NCBI RefSeq assembly: GCF_023159225.1
Contig: NC_063161.1
Span: 73,622,767 to 73,686,766 of the forward strand
Length of the DNA: 64,000 nucleotides
Origin: Perognathus longimembris pacificus
Taxonomy: Eukaryota; Chordata; Mammalia; Rodentia; Heteromyidae
Reading direction: 5' to 3'
Below the pieces are notes generated by a model, which was not told the origin of the DNA, did not search any database, and saw nothing but the letters and a program-made list of their open reading frames with translations. Positions 44,220 to 55,423 of the stretch are shown piece by piece (the first letter of the stretch is position 1; every line of letters starts with the position of its first letter). Both the position numbers and the translations under genes were made by a program.

Positions 44220-44345
44220 AGGATAAGGAGGAAGAAGAGGAGCAGAAGAGGAAGAAGTGAAGGGAAAAGAGGGGGAGGAGGAGAAATCATTGTCAAAAGG
44301 AGGAATGTTTGGGGGAGAAAAAGGAGGAATGAAAGGAAAAGAGGG
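44220..44345. repeat. Purine-rich tract
   Basis: Nearly all G/A (ggaggaagaagaggagcag, gaaaagagggggaggagg), followed by (CA)n at 44389-44403. Confidence 0.9.
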
Positions 44346-44539
44346 TGATAAGGTATTAATATGATCAAAATACATTATATATGTATACACACACACACAC
44401 ACATATAGTATAAAGCCAGCATAATAAAGCCAAGTATAAATTGTTCAAAATGGGAGGCTTAATTTCAGAAGGAGTAACATAGATAGTTGTCACTCATCCT
44501 ACTTTGCAAAGTTTTTACTATTGTGCGAATTTTATACTG

Positions 44540-45278
44540 AATTGGCTAATTTTATATATGTCAGCTTGGGTAGTTTGTGGTATCAAGTTAAGTGGTTGAC
44601 TATCAGTGTTGGGAAAATGGAGGAGAACAGAAGAGGAATAGACCAGACTCATCAACAGGCAAGAACTGTTTATTGAGGAACAGCTAGGGCACAGACCTTC
44701 TCCCTGGTTTGGAGGTTGTGTGAGGGGCTGAATTTGGGACCATGTGGGGTCTGAGAAGGATGCAGAGGTTAATGAAGGAGCCAGTAGGTCTAGCAGGTTG
44801 GGGATTTTGTTTGGCCCACAGAGGGTTGTTTACAGCTGGGCCTAGGTGAGATGTCCTGCCTGCATATCAAAGCAGGTTCCTATATTGAGGTTTTGCCTGG
44901 TGCCTACATATCAAAGCAGGTTTGCCTATTGAGGTTTCTGCCTGGTGTTTGTATGGGCCTGAGGTAATAGGGTGTGTGTGTGTGGGGGGGTCAATCCTTC
45001 AATCAGTCAAGATGTTACTATGTTATGATAAGATTAACATGGAAATCAGTACACTTTGAATAATGAGGGTAATGAATAATGAGCCTCATTATTGCATTGC
45101 ATATGGTACCCAGTCCATTTAGAGGTGAGCTTTCTGAAGTAGAAATGATCTTGCCTTGACTGCACTATATAGACTCTCCTGTTTCCCTGTAGGATTCACA
45201 CCCAACCCTGCACGTGACTTTTTACACAACTCTCCAGCCCCCACAATCACATCAGCTAATTCCTTAAAATAGATTTCA
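44540..45278 (+). mobile_element. MLT2-like (ERVL) LTR interrupted by another LTR
   Basis: 5' part (44540-44606): ttggctaattttatatatgt, cagcttggg. 3' part (from 45002): gataagattaacatggaaat, cagtacactttgaataatg, then cccacaatcacatcagctaa and ttccttaaaatagatttc. The pieces are collinear with one MLT2 consensus and are separated by the insertion at 44607-45001. Confidence 0.7.
44602..45006 (-). mobile_element. Solo LTR inside MLT2, 5-bp target duplication
   Basis: A 395-bp LTR at 44607-45001; on the minus strand it begins TGAAGGATTG and ends TTTTCCCAACA. Exact atcag flanks at 44602-44606 and 45002-45006. The minus strand has caataaacagttcttgcc, a polyadenylation signal about 70 bp before the end, as LTRs have. 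A 40-50-bp internal duplication (atatcaaagcaggttcctat and atatcaaagcaggtttgcct) lies at about 44864-44940. It is unlike the LTR at 42075-42408. Confidence 0.85.
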
Positions 45279-45480
45279 GTGGATAGATGGATGGATGATT
45301 GATGAATGGGTGGGTGGATGATCAACGGATGGATGGGTAAGTGGGTGGATGGGTGCTCAGTGGAAGAATGGATGAATGGGTGAATGTGTGGGTAGATGTG
45401 TGGGTGAGTGGATGAGTACATGGATGATGAATGCACGGGATGATGGATAGACGCATAGAAGAATGGATGGGTGGACATGT
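45279..45480. repeat. (TGGA)n-type array, degenerate
   Basis: About 200 bp of imperfect tgga/tgaatggg/tgggtgga units directly at the 3' end of the MLT2 LTR. On the minus strand it reads as a His/Pro/Ser/Ile-rich frame, a composition effect. Confidence 0.92.
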
Positions 45481-46270
45481 AGATCTTGTATTGGTTCTCA
45501 AAAACAGGCTAATAAAAATGGCTCTAGGACCTCAGAAGGGCTCATGGGACATTTGGAAGTTGGCTGAGACTTCCAAGAACCCTGTCAGGTTAAATGAAGC
45601 CTAGAGTTGTCCCTGATATGAGCACAAACAATGCAGGGAAATTTTAGGGACGTCTTTGAAGTCATATTCTAAAGAAAGGCCCCATGGGTAGCTGTGGGAT
45701 GGATAAAGTACACGGCTGAAGGAAAGAAATGTATGTGGGGAAAAGACCAGGGACAGAGAAGGACACCACCCTCCCTCTCCAGCTAGATTCCAGGCAAATG
45801 AGGCAGAATTTTAGGTCTTTGCATATTCATGAGCCTCAGAAATGCAAAACACCCTCCTCCAGGACAACAAGAATCTGAATCCTCCCCCTTTCCTCACACC
45901 CCATTCTGGTCACCCCTCAGAGCCAGCCTTGCAGAGGCTCCAGTATTTTGGGGATGTTGCCTTCAATCTCAGATGCTGAATAGAAATTCTGATTCTTTGG
46001 CCTGGATCTTCCACCCTGTCTGCCTCAGCCCTAGGCCAGATGCCCCTCTATCACCCTGGGTGTGAGTTGCAGGCCTGTGGGCTATGACCAAGCCTCCCAC
46101 CATGGCCCAACTTCTCCACCCACACCTCCCCCCAAGTCCCCACCATCAACAGTTGTCAAGGCAGCTCACATCTGAAAGGCTCATTATTTAGAGTTCTTAA
46201 TGGAGATGCAAATCCAGAATATAAAAAGCACTTGTAAAAATAGAATGCCTTTGCCTATAGAATAAAGCAA
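45481..46270. other. Unique DNA
   Basis: No recognisable gene or repeat. Confidence 0.4.
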
Positions 46271-46293
46271 CACACACACACACACACACACAC
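46271..46293. repeat. (CA)n microsatellite
   Basis: Short CA run. Confidence 0.95.
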
Positions 46294-47467
46294 TTGTAAA
46301 ATAGAGCTGCATTCTCCAACCTGTGTCACACAGTGTCCCAGAAAATGAACAGGGCCAGTGAATCAACCTGCCACCAGCCTATGAGTTGAGGGACTCCATC
46401 GTTGGAAGATGAATTCAGTGGTCATTTCTCCCTGTCACTAATGTCCCTGTGTGGGTGAGCAGCAGCTCTATGAATCAGGAAAGCCCTGGAGGATCACAGC
46501 CCAGCACCATTCACATTCCTGGGGGCTCCAGTACTTGCAGAGTGTCAGGCCTGCCTGGGGCACCTAGCTGGTGGCTGGCTCTGATTGCACGGTTGCTGTG
46601 TCCCAACAGTCTTGCTCTGGGCATTTTTTGTTCTTTCCACTCTCCCTAAAGGGTGGTGTGATTACTTTATGGCAAACCACTCAAGGCTAATCCTCACGGT
46701 CTGACAACCCCTGTGTTTGGCCGTTATCCGGCAGTGTGAGGCTTGCTTCATATTCCAGAGTGGCATGATGTAATGTAGTGCAATTTGAGAGACCATGGAG
46801 CAGCACACAGGATCACACAGGCTGACATGTGGGGTCTTCCAAGGAGGCTCGCACACACTGGCTACACAGGACTGGACCTCCCAAGCGCCTGCCACCTACT
46901 AGGACTGGATGGATGAGGCTTTATCTGTTCCTAAATGCAATTAGAAGACTCAAGTGTTGAGAAAAGAACTGTTGCATGCTCCAGAAGATTAGTTGATGGC
47001 ACATCCAAAGGACATACCAGCCACACAGGGCACAGATAAACAGACAGACACACACGCACACATACACACATACACATGCACACAGGCACCCACACATGAC
47101 ATGCTGCAGACCCAGTAGTCAATCACTGCACACTCAGTCACAGATAGGTTCCTGCTGGCTCGTAGCTCAACCAAACCTCAAGCGCTTGTGCACCAGCTAT
47201 GCTTCTGAGTCCTTGTGTGAGCTATAACCAGGTGCTGCGCTGTATAAGCGAAACACTGAGAATCATTTTCAATTCTTTTCACCTCCTCCCTGTAATAGGC
47301 TACTAAAATTTATCACCTCTGAATCTACAACATAACTGCAATCCTCCCCTCATTCTCCATCCTTCTTGTTAATACCCTGGTTACAGCTCTCTGGTGGCCC
47401 CTGGAATAGTCCACAAGCTCCATGGCCCCTTCTGCAGCCAGAATTCAAACTCTAAAATAGGGGCCTT
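46294..47467. other. Unique DNA
   Basis: Contains an impure CA-rich segment at 47040-47095. No gene recognised. Confidence 0.4.
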
Positions 47468-47840
47468 GTCTTAGCTCATTCTGCATTGACATGACACAAT
47501 GTGTGAGGCTAGTTAACTTACAAAGTAAAGAGAATTCTCCAGCTCCCAATTCTAGCAGCAGCCGGACAGTCCAAGCAGGACTGGTACCTTTGTCATGGCA
47601 AAGGTCCCTGGCCACATCGCAACAGGGCAGAGAAGGGTCTCCATGCCAGTGAGGTACGGGTGCCAGCCAGGAACCTAGAGAGCAAAGAGGGGCCAAGTTC
47701 AGTCTCTTTGTAGACTGGCCCCCTTCCGAAAGATCCACTCAAGCCGTTTTGTGGCCCAGTCACTTTGCACAAGGCCTGCCCCTTAAAGGTTCCACCTTCC
47801 AACACCCTGGCACTGGTGGGCCAACCTCAGCTGGTTCCCC
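47468..47840 (-). mobile_element. MaLR-like LTR
   Basis: Reversed landmarks: tgtcttagctcattctgcat, tgaggctagttaacttacaa, then ccccttaaaggttccacc and ttccaacaccctggcac near the 5' end. Confidence 0.6.
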
Positions 47841-47889
47841 TGGCCCACTGAAAGGGTCATCTTTCCCTGAGTTCAGTAAAAGCTAGGCT

Positions 47890-47902
47890 CCCCCCCCCCC
47901 CC
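47890..47902. repeat. Poly(C) run
   Basis: C13 followed by gcccc. Confidence 0.9.
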
Positions 47903-48149
47903 GCCCCAAGTGCAAATCAGCTGTGGTACCTCTTACGATTCTTAACTTAGGAGTGGCTAACCTCTCCTTTTGTTGAGTATTTGGTATGAGCAGCCTTTAT
48001 GGGTAGTCTTTACACAAACCATACAAAGCAGTCAACCCTAGTGTCCATGATAGGTGGTACTGGGTTCCAGGGATGCTCAAGTTCCCTGAACACATGACCT
48101 CATTGCGTCCTGGTTCAAGGTGGAAAGCTAGTGAGACTCCCTATTAGTC

Positions 48150-48350
48150 ATGTGCCAGGCATGATGGGACAGGCCTGTCACCCCAGCTAATCAGGAAGGG
48201 GGAGGAGCGTGATCCAGGCCAACCTGAGTAAAATGGATGCCCTACCCTAAGAAAGAAACCTAAAGGGCAGACATGGCTCACAAGGTAGTATGCCTGCCTA
48301 GAAAGCATGAAGTCCCAAGTTCAAACCCCAGTGCCACCAAAAAAAAATCA
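48150..48350 (+). mobile_element. B1 + tRNA-like composite SINE
   Basis: tgccaggcatgatgggacag (B1), then gggcagacatggctcacaag, cctgcctagaaagcatgaag, agttcaaaccccagtgcc and an A9 tail. Confidence 0.78.
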
Positions 48351-48479
48351 CTAAGTCACCTGTAATGCCAAATACTGTGCAAACATTCACTCTACTATAT
48401 TCTTTAGGGAAAAGTGACACGATTAAAATCTCTGTATGTTCAATTCAGAGGCTTTTATTTCCTCAGTGTTTTAAATCTG

Positions 48480-49340
48480 TGGTTTATTGAATCAGAGGTG
48501 CCCAACCCACAGAAATGGTAGGCGACTGCATGATAATTCTCCACACTTTTACCGAGTAAGAAAACAAACCTAATTGTGTGGGATTATGCTTTTCCCATGT
48601 CACCCAGCCCGGAGATGCGAGAGCTAGGGAAGATGGCATCGGAGATTTTTATTTTTTTATTTAAAACACTACTTGGTATGTCCTCCGGGGACAGGGTCCT
48701 CGGGTGATTTATCTCTAATGCTCAATACGGAAGCTACAGTGGGTGATCAATAAGCGTTCTGTGATTGAAGGAGAGAGAATAAAAATTCACTGGACTTCCC
48801 CCGGTCCACAGGGAAGCCCGGAGACTCCCCTGTAATTTGGCTAAAGTAACTATTCAGTCGACATTGAATCAAATGTGAGTTGAATTGAGTTACCCAAGGA
48901 AGAGCGCTAGATACGTCTATATGGCTTTGCGACTTATCACTGTCAGGAAAGCCGAGCGGGGAGCCCGGGTGAGCCGGCGTATGCAGTACAGGCCGAGCAA
49001 TAATCAATTGGATTTAAACTATCATGCATCCTGGCTTCTGGGTGCTATGGCGGGCCTGGGCGATCAGAGATGGTCTCCTTCTCTTCCTTCCCTTCTTTCA
49101 CGGAAGGAGAACGTATGCCCCGCTGGGGAGGGAGAGGCCGAGCGTCTCCAGTGTCACCTAGGTGAGGGTGAGAGGGATGTTAGGTCGGGGACACAGCTGT
49201 CCTTTCCTCTTCTGCCGCTTCTGGAATACAGCCCTGCCTGGTCAGCTGTGGGATTCGTCTCCTTTCTAAATAATTATTACATAACTATCAAAGGCTTTGT
49301 CCTGCAGTATAAAGTTCTCTTGAGAACTCTGACTTAGGCT
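48480..49340. promoter_or_regulatory. Candidate conserved noncoding element with retained CpGs
   Basis: The longest repeat-free block with mixed AT-rich motifs and unusually many CpGs for this window (ggacagggtcctcggg, agcgctagatacgtct, cgagcggggagcccgggtga, gccggcgtatgc). Includes gcaataatcaattggattta and atgattctccacactttt-like AT blocks. A 150-codon frame at 48885-49337 overlaps but has no recognised domain. Retained CpGs imply either recent origin or a hypomethylated, constrained element; the latter seems likelier. Confidence 0.45.
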
Positions 49341-50214
49341 GTAACTGATGAGTATATAGCTTCAAAGGACAGACTGTTTAAGTGGGGGTTTTTCTTACAT
49401 TTTTGCTTAAAAAAATAGAGGGAGAGAACGTTTAAACTTTTGCTTTAAAAAATGGGGATTTGGTCAACAAATAATAAAAACACATCTATGCTATTTCCAC
49501 CTTCAGATGTGGAATGGTATGGATTAGCGATCCTAAGAAGAGTCTCACTATGAAGGCAGTTGAGAGGAAGTCAGAGAGTGTGGGTGGGACCACGTGGTCA
49601 GTGGGGTGGGGTCCAGGGTCAGCCCACCGTCCTATCTGGGGTGCTCTCAACTCCAGTTCACACAAAACACTGCTCAAGTCGCAAAGAGAAGGCCAGTTTC
49701 AGGGAGGGCTGGCTTCAGGCCAGGGTTGCTCTAGCAGCACGTTTGGGACATTGCTACTGAGATTATGGAGGTGAAAGTAAGTTCAGGCCAGCACCTTCAG
49801 GAGTTCTCCTCTGCCCACTGAAGGGAACTTACCCCCAGCTCCAGCATGAACCAGCCTGTGTGTGCTGCCTCTGCTTCTTTACCAGCTGTTCAGTTTTACC
49901 GCCCCCTCCCCAGGAGGACTCAGCCTGAGAAACAAGCACAGAGCACCCAAGGGTGTAGAGCCACAGCCTGGGCTGGGAACCAGGTTTTCTCCTCAGAGAT
50001 GGTCAGAATCCTTAGAAAAGGAAAAGAGGGTTAGTAACGACAGGGGCGGACAATGGCAGAGACTTGAGGACTCTTCAGGGCTCACAGAGCACAATCTAGA
50101 AAGAAGGGAAGAGATCAAGAAGCAGCTAGCTCCCTGTTGGACTTTAGATCTGCAATGTTCTCCCAAAGTGCCGCTGTGTTGAAGGCCGGGTCTCTGGCTG
50201 AACCCTTCCCCCCC

Positions 50215-50215
<1 letters not shown>
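49341..50215. other. Unique DNA
   Basis: No recognisable gene or repeat. Confidence 0.4.

Positions 50216-50254
<39 letters not shown>
50216..50254. repeat. (CA)n microsatellite
   Basis: Pure CA run after a C-rich lead. Confidence 0.98.
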
Positions 50255-50255
<1 letters not shown>

Positions 50256-50789
50256 CTGGGATGGGAGAAGGCCGAGGTGCTGCCCCTCAAGGACCAAAGC
50301 AAAGGGCACAGCATGGCACAGAGCACAGAAGGGAACCTTCCTGACCCATCCAGCCAGCCTTCAGCTGGTTGCTGGAGAGTCGAGATCATGATTAGCCAGA
50401 CCTATGGCCTCTGGCCACTTGCAGTGCAACATTAGTGAGAGAGCCCTGGGGCAGGAGCCTCCCGCAGTGTGCCTGGATGGGAAAGAGGCTGCAATCACCA
50501 GCCCACACCTCACAGGGCGTAAGACCTCTAAGGTGGTTTCTCAGGTCAGCTGAAGTAGTACAGTTCTCACCCCAGGTTCCACCAGAGAATGAATCCCTAA
50601 CAGCTGGCTTCAGGCAGCCATTATGTGCCATGAAGTTAGATCCCTATGTTGGTCTTCTAGCAACGTAGAGTGGAGAGAAAGAGTTCATTCAGGTCATTCT
50701 CTGTATCCTCTGGTTCCCGAGAGAAACATGGCTGCCTGCTGTTTATTTCCTGAATTCGAACTCCCTTTTTGTTAGTTTGGATGGTTTTG
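50255..50789. other. Unique DNA
   Basis: No recognisable gene. Confidence 0.4.
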
Positions 50790-50890
50790 TTTGTGTTTGT
50801 TTTAAGACATGGTGCCACTAAATTGCCCATCCTCCTGCCTCAGCCTCGCTAGTGCTGGGATTACAGACAGGTATCACCATATCTGCCTTC
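50790..50890 (-). mobile_element. B1 SINE, partly deleted
   Basis: ttttaagacatggtgccact, aaattgcccatcctcctgcc, tcagcctcgctagtgctggg, attacagacaggtatcac: a reversed B1 lacking its middle. Confidence 0.75.
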
Positions 50891-51319
50891 TAGCATTTCT
50901 TTCTCTTTTGGAAAAATAAAATAAGACATACGGCACACTTCAGCTACCCAATTTAACAAAATAACCAGTGTCCATGCGGAGGCACGTGGAGCTACACAGC
51001 TACCTTCTCTTTCCAGGGCTGGGCATTTGTACAGATGTTTCCTTTCTTCTGAAATGGATGAAGCAGGAAAAGGGAGCTGGAAGAGAAGGGACTCCCAAAG
51101 GGGCCCCGGGTGTCATCTGAGACAGTGCCCAGGATGTGGGCTTTCTGGCCCTGGTGGACCCACTCCCTTCCTCTGCCCTGTCTCTGTGGAAAACATGTTT
51201 TCTCGAGTCCTTGCCATGCGCCCTCAGCAATCACAGAGCCCCCGTCGCTGCGCCGGAGTCTGCGTGAGACCTGCGGCTGGGAAGGCGTGTTGCTCCTCAT
51301 TAGCCCACTTCTTGGGTCC
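50891..51319. other. Unique DNA
   Basis: Moderate CpG at 51240-51290. No gene recognised. Confidence 0.4.
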
Positions 51320-51850
51320 CTAGGCTGGGAGCACCTGATAATCAAGAGTTATTCACTGCAAGTCTTCATTACATCGGATGTGGATAATACAGATCTTATT
51401 CGCCAAATGCTACTCAGGGTCTCCTTTGTGAGTGGAGACGTTGATTTACTTACATTTTTGGAACACACACAATAGGCAGAGAATTAAAATAATGGCAACA
51501 ACTAATAGAAAACAGGTGCGAGTCTCAGACTTCCATTCCGCATTCTCCGGTCTTGAGAGCGACGCGGGCAGAAGAAATCATTACCATACAAGAACAGAGA
51601 CAGCAACAAAAATAAATAAATAAAAGGAAAATAAACAATAAATTCTCACCGGATGAATGGCGCTCCCAGATGCACCCCATTCAGCATCTTCCTGGAGCGT
51701 CGGCTGTGGGCCCACAAAGGCCGCCCAACTGGGTGGCTTTGCTTCTCCTTGGAGACTGAGTGTGATTTAATCTTTGTAACCTGTTTTCTAAGCAGGTTCA
51801 GGGGCTCTATCATCAGGCTTGATAAACTGAATGGCAGGTCTGATGCCCTG
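51320..51850. promoter_or_regulatory. Candidate conserved noncoding element
   Basis: Repeat-free: cacctgataatcaagagtta, attacatcggatgtggataa, cgccaaatgctactcagg, aattaaaataatggcaacaa, then CpG-bearing ttgagagcgacgcgggcag, caccggatgaatggcgctcc, and gtttaatctttgtaac-type sequence. E-box, GATA/TAAT and Ets-like cores lie together. An (AAAT)n run at 51609-51622 interrupts it. Confidence 0.45.
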
Positions 51851-52145
51851 GGGATCAGGTATATTCCGGGCGCTCACAAGAGAAACTCAGTGCCCAGAGC
51901 CACAGCTGAGAGGGAACCAAAATTCACATGAGCCACATGGCCACGCCAGACCACACCCTGATGCATGACACACAAGGTGGGCGTGTACTCCTTGTGCTGG
52001 TCTCTGAATTGAGAACTTTTTGGAAATGGGCGAGACAGGTTACTCCAGACCCTGGATTCTTAGATGGTTCAGTTTCTCTCCTCGAGGCTTTGTGTTTCCC
52101 CTGAGCCTCTCCTCTCCCCCAAACAGAGACCCCCTCAAGATGACT

Positions 52146-52148
<3 letters not shown>
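51851..52148. other. Unique DNA
   Basis: No recognisable feature. Confidence 0.4.

Positions 52149-52184
<36 letters not shown>
52149..52184. repeat. (TG)n microsatellite at a SINE tail
   Basis: Pure TG run placed at the 3' end of the minus-strand SINE that follows. Confidence 0.98.
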
Positions 52185-52185
<1 letters not shown>

Positions 52186-52186
<1 letters not shown>

Positions 52187-52388
52187 TGAACTTGGGGCCT
52201 GGGTGCTGTTCCTGTGCTCTTTTGTTCAAGGCTGGTGCTCTACCACTTGAGCCACAACCCTATTTTCTGGCATTGTTATGGTTAATTGGATATGAGACTC
52301 TCACAGACTTTCCTACCCAGCTTTGAACCTCAGATCTCAGCCTCCTGAGTAGCTAGGGTTACAGGTGTGAGCCACCAGCGCCTGACTT
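52186..52388 (-). mobile_element. B1-Geo composite SINE
   Basis: Reverse: cttgaacttggggcctgggt, gttcaaggctggtgctctac, cacttgagccacaaccc (Geo), then ttaattggatatgagactct (linker) and ctcagatctcagcctcctga, gtgagccaccagcgcc (B1). Confidence 0.88.
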
Positions 52389-54266
52389 CCATTCTGAATT
52401 TCCATGGGAAGAATCAAGAGGGGTTGGTGTTTCCAAATTGAAATCTCTTCCTGCCTAAGAAAAGGAATAATTCCAGGAAATGAAACAGCCTCACCCACTC
52501 TCAGAACGAATGCATGCTCAGTTCGGGATCCTTCGCCTTCGCCTCCTGTGCCTTCTCGCCTCCTCCCCTCAGCTCCCATGACTGCGACCCCCTTAGTCCT
52601 GTCTGCCCCATCTGAGACCTCAGTGGCTCTGTCACAATGGTCTGCCTTCCATCTCCTCCGGGAGAATATAAACTGCAATCAGCAGTCAGGTGTTCTCCTT
52701 CACGGAGACACCACAAGGGTCATGTGCTTTGTCAGGAGTTCCTTGAGTATTTATGGGTGGAGGCCATCCTAGAAGCCACCAGGCAGATGGCAAAAATCTT
52801 CACCAAGACATGTTTTTCTTTTCCCCAGGGAACCAGACAGCTCTTCCAGGTTTTCTTTTTGCTCAAAATCTTAACAAAATATATTAGTGCCTCAGCTCTT
52901 TGAACTCTGGGCTCCCACTCAGCCCCCTCTGGGGGCCATTGTAGATCCTCCTCTCCTTCTCTGCAAGGAATGGGGGAAGAGCCAAGATGAAATGCCAGGG
53001 ACCCATGGGGAGGCCATAGGGGGTGGGCGATGCTGCAGCCTAAGAAAACCGCCCAGGCTCCAGGCCCAGCTCCATGGCTCAGGGTGACAAACGCAATAAC
53101 AAAAACAAGGAGCACGAGTGAGCACCACTGCTCCATTTCACAACCAACTCTGATATTCGAGGACCAAATATTCATCTTCTCATACTTCGGACACCAAACG
53201 TGCAGTGTGAAGAGGAAGATCCACACCAACAACCAATTCTCCAATTCTCTGGACACTAATGGATGCCCTGTAAGCCAACTCAGCTCCGACACCACCTCAT
53301 TAAGGGATCAGGGCTGCAAAACAACCTCCTTCTCCCTTCTGATACTATGTCAGCAGTCCTGACTGACCTGGCCGGGGGTGGGGAGTTCCTGTGACCCCTT
53401 GATGGTTTCTGAATTCAGGCAAACACCACATCTGCCTTTACCTGTTTATTATCTTTACCTGCAAAGAGTGCACATGAGCGGACAGATGAGGAGGTGCATA
53501 GAATAACGTCCGGAAGGGCTCGGCACACAGCAGTTTCTGTCCCCATGAGGTGGGGTGCACCGTGCTCCTGGCACATGTGAACCCCAGGGCTCTGTGGAGG
53601 CTTCCCTGTGGAAGTGGAGAGGATGAGCTCATGGTGACTAACTCAGTCTCCAGCCCCGCTTCTCTCCAAGGAACTGGAAATGCCACCCTCCACTCATGTG
53701 GTCGGTTCCCCTGGCAACCAGCCCAGCCCCCAGAGCCTCCTCATCCACACAAGTCCTCCTATGGCTGAAAGAGGTTTATTGTGACTAGAAGAAGACACCA
53801 CATCACTCGACAAGTTACAAAGATGAGTCGGTGCCAGGAACTAGGCACAAAGACCACCTGACTTAGTGTGTCACAGGTACCATTCTGCCTGAAAGGAAAA
53901 AAAAAACACTGAGGTGTCTTAATTCAATTGTAAGAGCCTGAAATTGGAGGGGTGGGAGGGACAAGAGAGCTAATCTGTGAGCAGCTGCAAAATAAATTTT
54001 AAAAAATAAATTAAAGAAAAGCTCCCATTTCCAAGCATGAGCAGTGAAGCCCCAGACCGCAGCCACAGCACCACTCAGCCTGGCTTGTGGGGGAACTTTC
54101 CAGACTGTCAATCCTGATCATCCAGAAACATAAACAACATCAGCTATGGACAAATGGATATGTCTGTCCTCAAGTTTTCCTCATTTTGTGTCCCCCTTTC
54201 CACCCTTTTGGAGGTTGAAGGTGATGAGCCACTTTTACCTTCCTCCCCCAAATTTTCACTGTCAAA
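52389..54266. other. Unique DNA, no gene recognised
   Basis: 1.9 kb with several frames over 100 codons (for example 187 codons on the minus strand at 52732-53295) but no recognised domain and no convincing exon. ggtttattgtgac at 53770 would be a minus-strand polyadenylation signal if a transcript ends here; nothing else supports that. Confidence 0.4.
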
Positions 54267-55148
54267 ATGGCCTTGGCTCTTAGGTCCAGCAGAGTCTTCC
54301 CGGCCGCCATGGAGCTCCGCGGGCTCCAAGGTCGGCGCGAGAGAGGGTCCTGTTCTGTATCTGCGACGCTCCCACCGACCCTGTCACCTCAGAGGACCCT
54401 CTGTCTCTGGAGTCTCAGGCTCTCGTCTCCAGATCCCACTCTGAGACAGGAAAAGACAGCAAGACCAGAAAGGTTGTACTTTGCACAGGGTCCAGAGACT
54501 CAGCTTCTGAATCATGCCGAGGTGGAGACTCCACTTGGCCACTCAGAACCCGCTGGCGGCCCACGCTGCCGGCTGCCCCCATGCCAAATCCTGTGCAGAG
54601 GTTGTAGCCACCCCTCGGCCCCCACCCTGACCCTGAGGGGGCGTGGGGCTAGCAGCATCAGGACACTCCTGCCCCACAGGAGCACCCTGCAGACAGTCCT
54701 CATCCTGAGCTCTGCTTCAGGCTCCTCGCCGGTCTGGGGTCACTCCACCCCTCCCCATCCTCCTCAGCCAGGCCCTCCCATTACCTCCCCCTTCCTGGCA
54801 CCAGGGATCCCTCAGAAGCATGGCACTTCATCTCAGCCCCCGTGCCACGCCAGGCGCTCTTGTCTGCAAGCACACCCACTTAACCTCCCAGAGAATCACC
54901 AGCTTTGTGAAATCCTGCAGAACAGACTCAAAACACAGCTCTGCCCGAGGCAAAACAGGGCGGGGGATCACAAGGTTTCATTATGCCATGCTTTCCCAAG
55001 GTGGGCGCATCTGTGCAGCCCTGGAGCCCGCAGTTCACATCCAGGGTGCACACGCCGCACTCCCAGCCAGGCTGTGCACACACACAGACACCGACCCCCA
55101 TTGTGCTCTGGGGGAGGGGGGAGGAGAAAGAACACAACAACTTGTTAG
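54267..55148 (+). CDS. Unexplained 293-codon open frame (probably not a gene)
   Basis: The longest frame in the window outside the L1. It starts at an ATG with a favourable context (A at -3, G at +4) and ends at TAG 55146-55148. The predicted protein is rich in Ser, Pro, Leu, Arg and His with scattered Cys, has no hydrophobic membrane segment, no repeats and no domain I recognise; the last third has CSPGARSSHPGC and an HTHRHRP stretch. Local GC content is high, which lowers stop frequency, and a 116-codon frame overlaps in another phase. No promoter, splice signal or polyadenylation signal is evident nearby. I infer chance openness but list it because of length. Confidence 0.12.
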   Translation: MALALRSSRVFPAAMELRGLQGRRERGSCSVSATLPPTLSPQRTLCLWSLRLSSPDPTLRQEKTARPERLYFAQGPETQLLNHAEVETPLGHSEPAGGPRCRLPPCQILCRGCSHPSAPTLTLRGRGASSIRTLLPHRSTLQTVLILSSASGSSPVWGHSTPPHPPQPGPPITSPFLAPGIPQKHGTSSQPPCHARRSCLQAHPLNLPENHQLCEILQNRLKTQLCPRQNRAGDHKVSLCHAFPRWAHLCSPGARSSHPGCTRRTPSQAVHTHRHRPPLCSGGGGRRKNTTTC

Positions 55149-55370
55149 CTGGCTGAAGACCGACAGTTAGGGAAAGTGGAAAGATGAAAGGAAGGAGAAA
55201 AGAAAGGAAGCGACAGCTGGGGGCCACTGAGCTCGGCCATGTCTGGTCTACCAAGTGCTTGTGAAACGAGGCCCCACCACCTTGGGGTGCATGAAGCGGG
55301 GTCTCTAGGGGAATTCAGATCTAGGGTGCTAAGTCTCTACTTTCCACTCAGTGGCCAGCCTGGAGGTTGC
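55149..55370. other. Unique DNA
   Basis: Short purine-rich segment at 55160-55210; nothing else. Confidence 0.4.
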
Positions 55371-55371
55371 A

Positions 55372-55373
<2 letters not shown>

Positions 55374-55411
<38 letters not shown>

Positions 55412-55423
55412 ACACACACACAT
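55374..55423. repeat. (GT)n(AC)n palindromic microsatellite
   Basis: GT run at 55374-55409 passes directly into an AC run at 55410-55423, making the junction self-complementary. Confidence 0.97.

Noticed and set aside
45119..45478. 119-codon His/Pro/Ser-rich minus-strand frame resembling a repetitive protein
   Set aside because: It is the (TGGA)n array in translation.
53765..53785. Minus-strand polyadenylation signal marking a gene end
   Set aside because: A lone AATAAA is expected by chance at this length; no exon or downstream element supports it.
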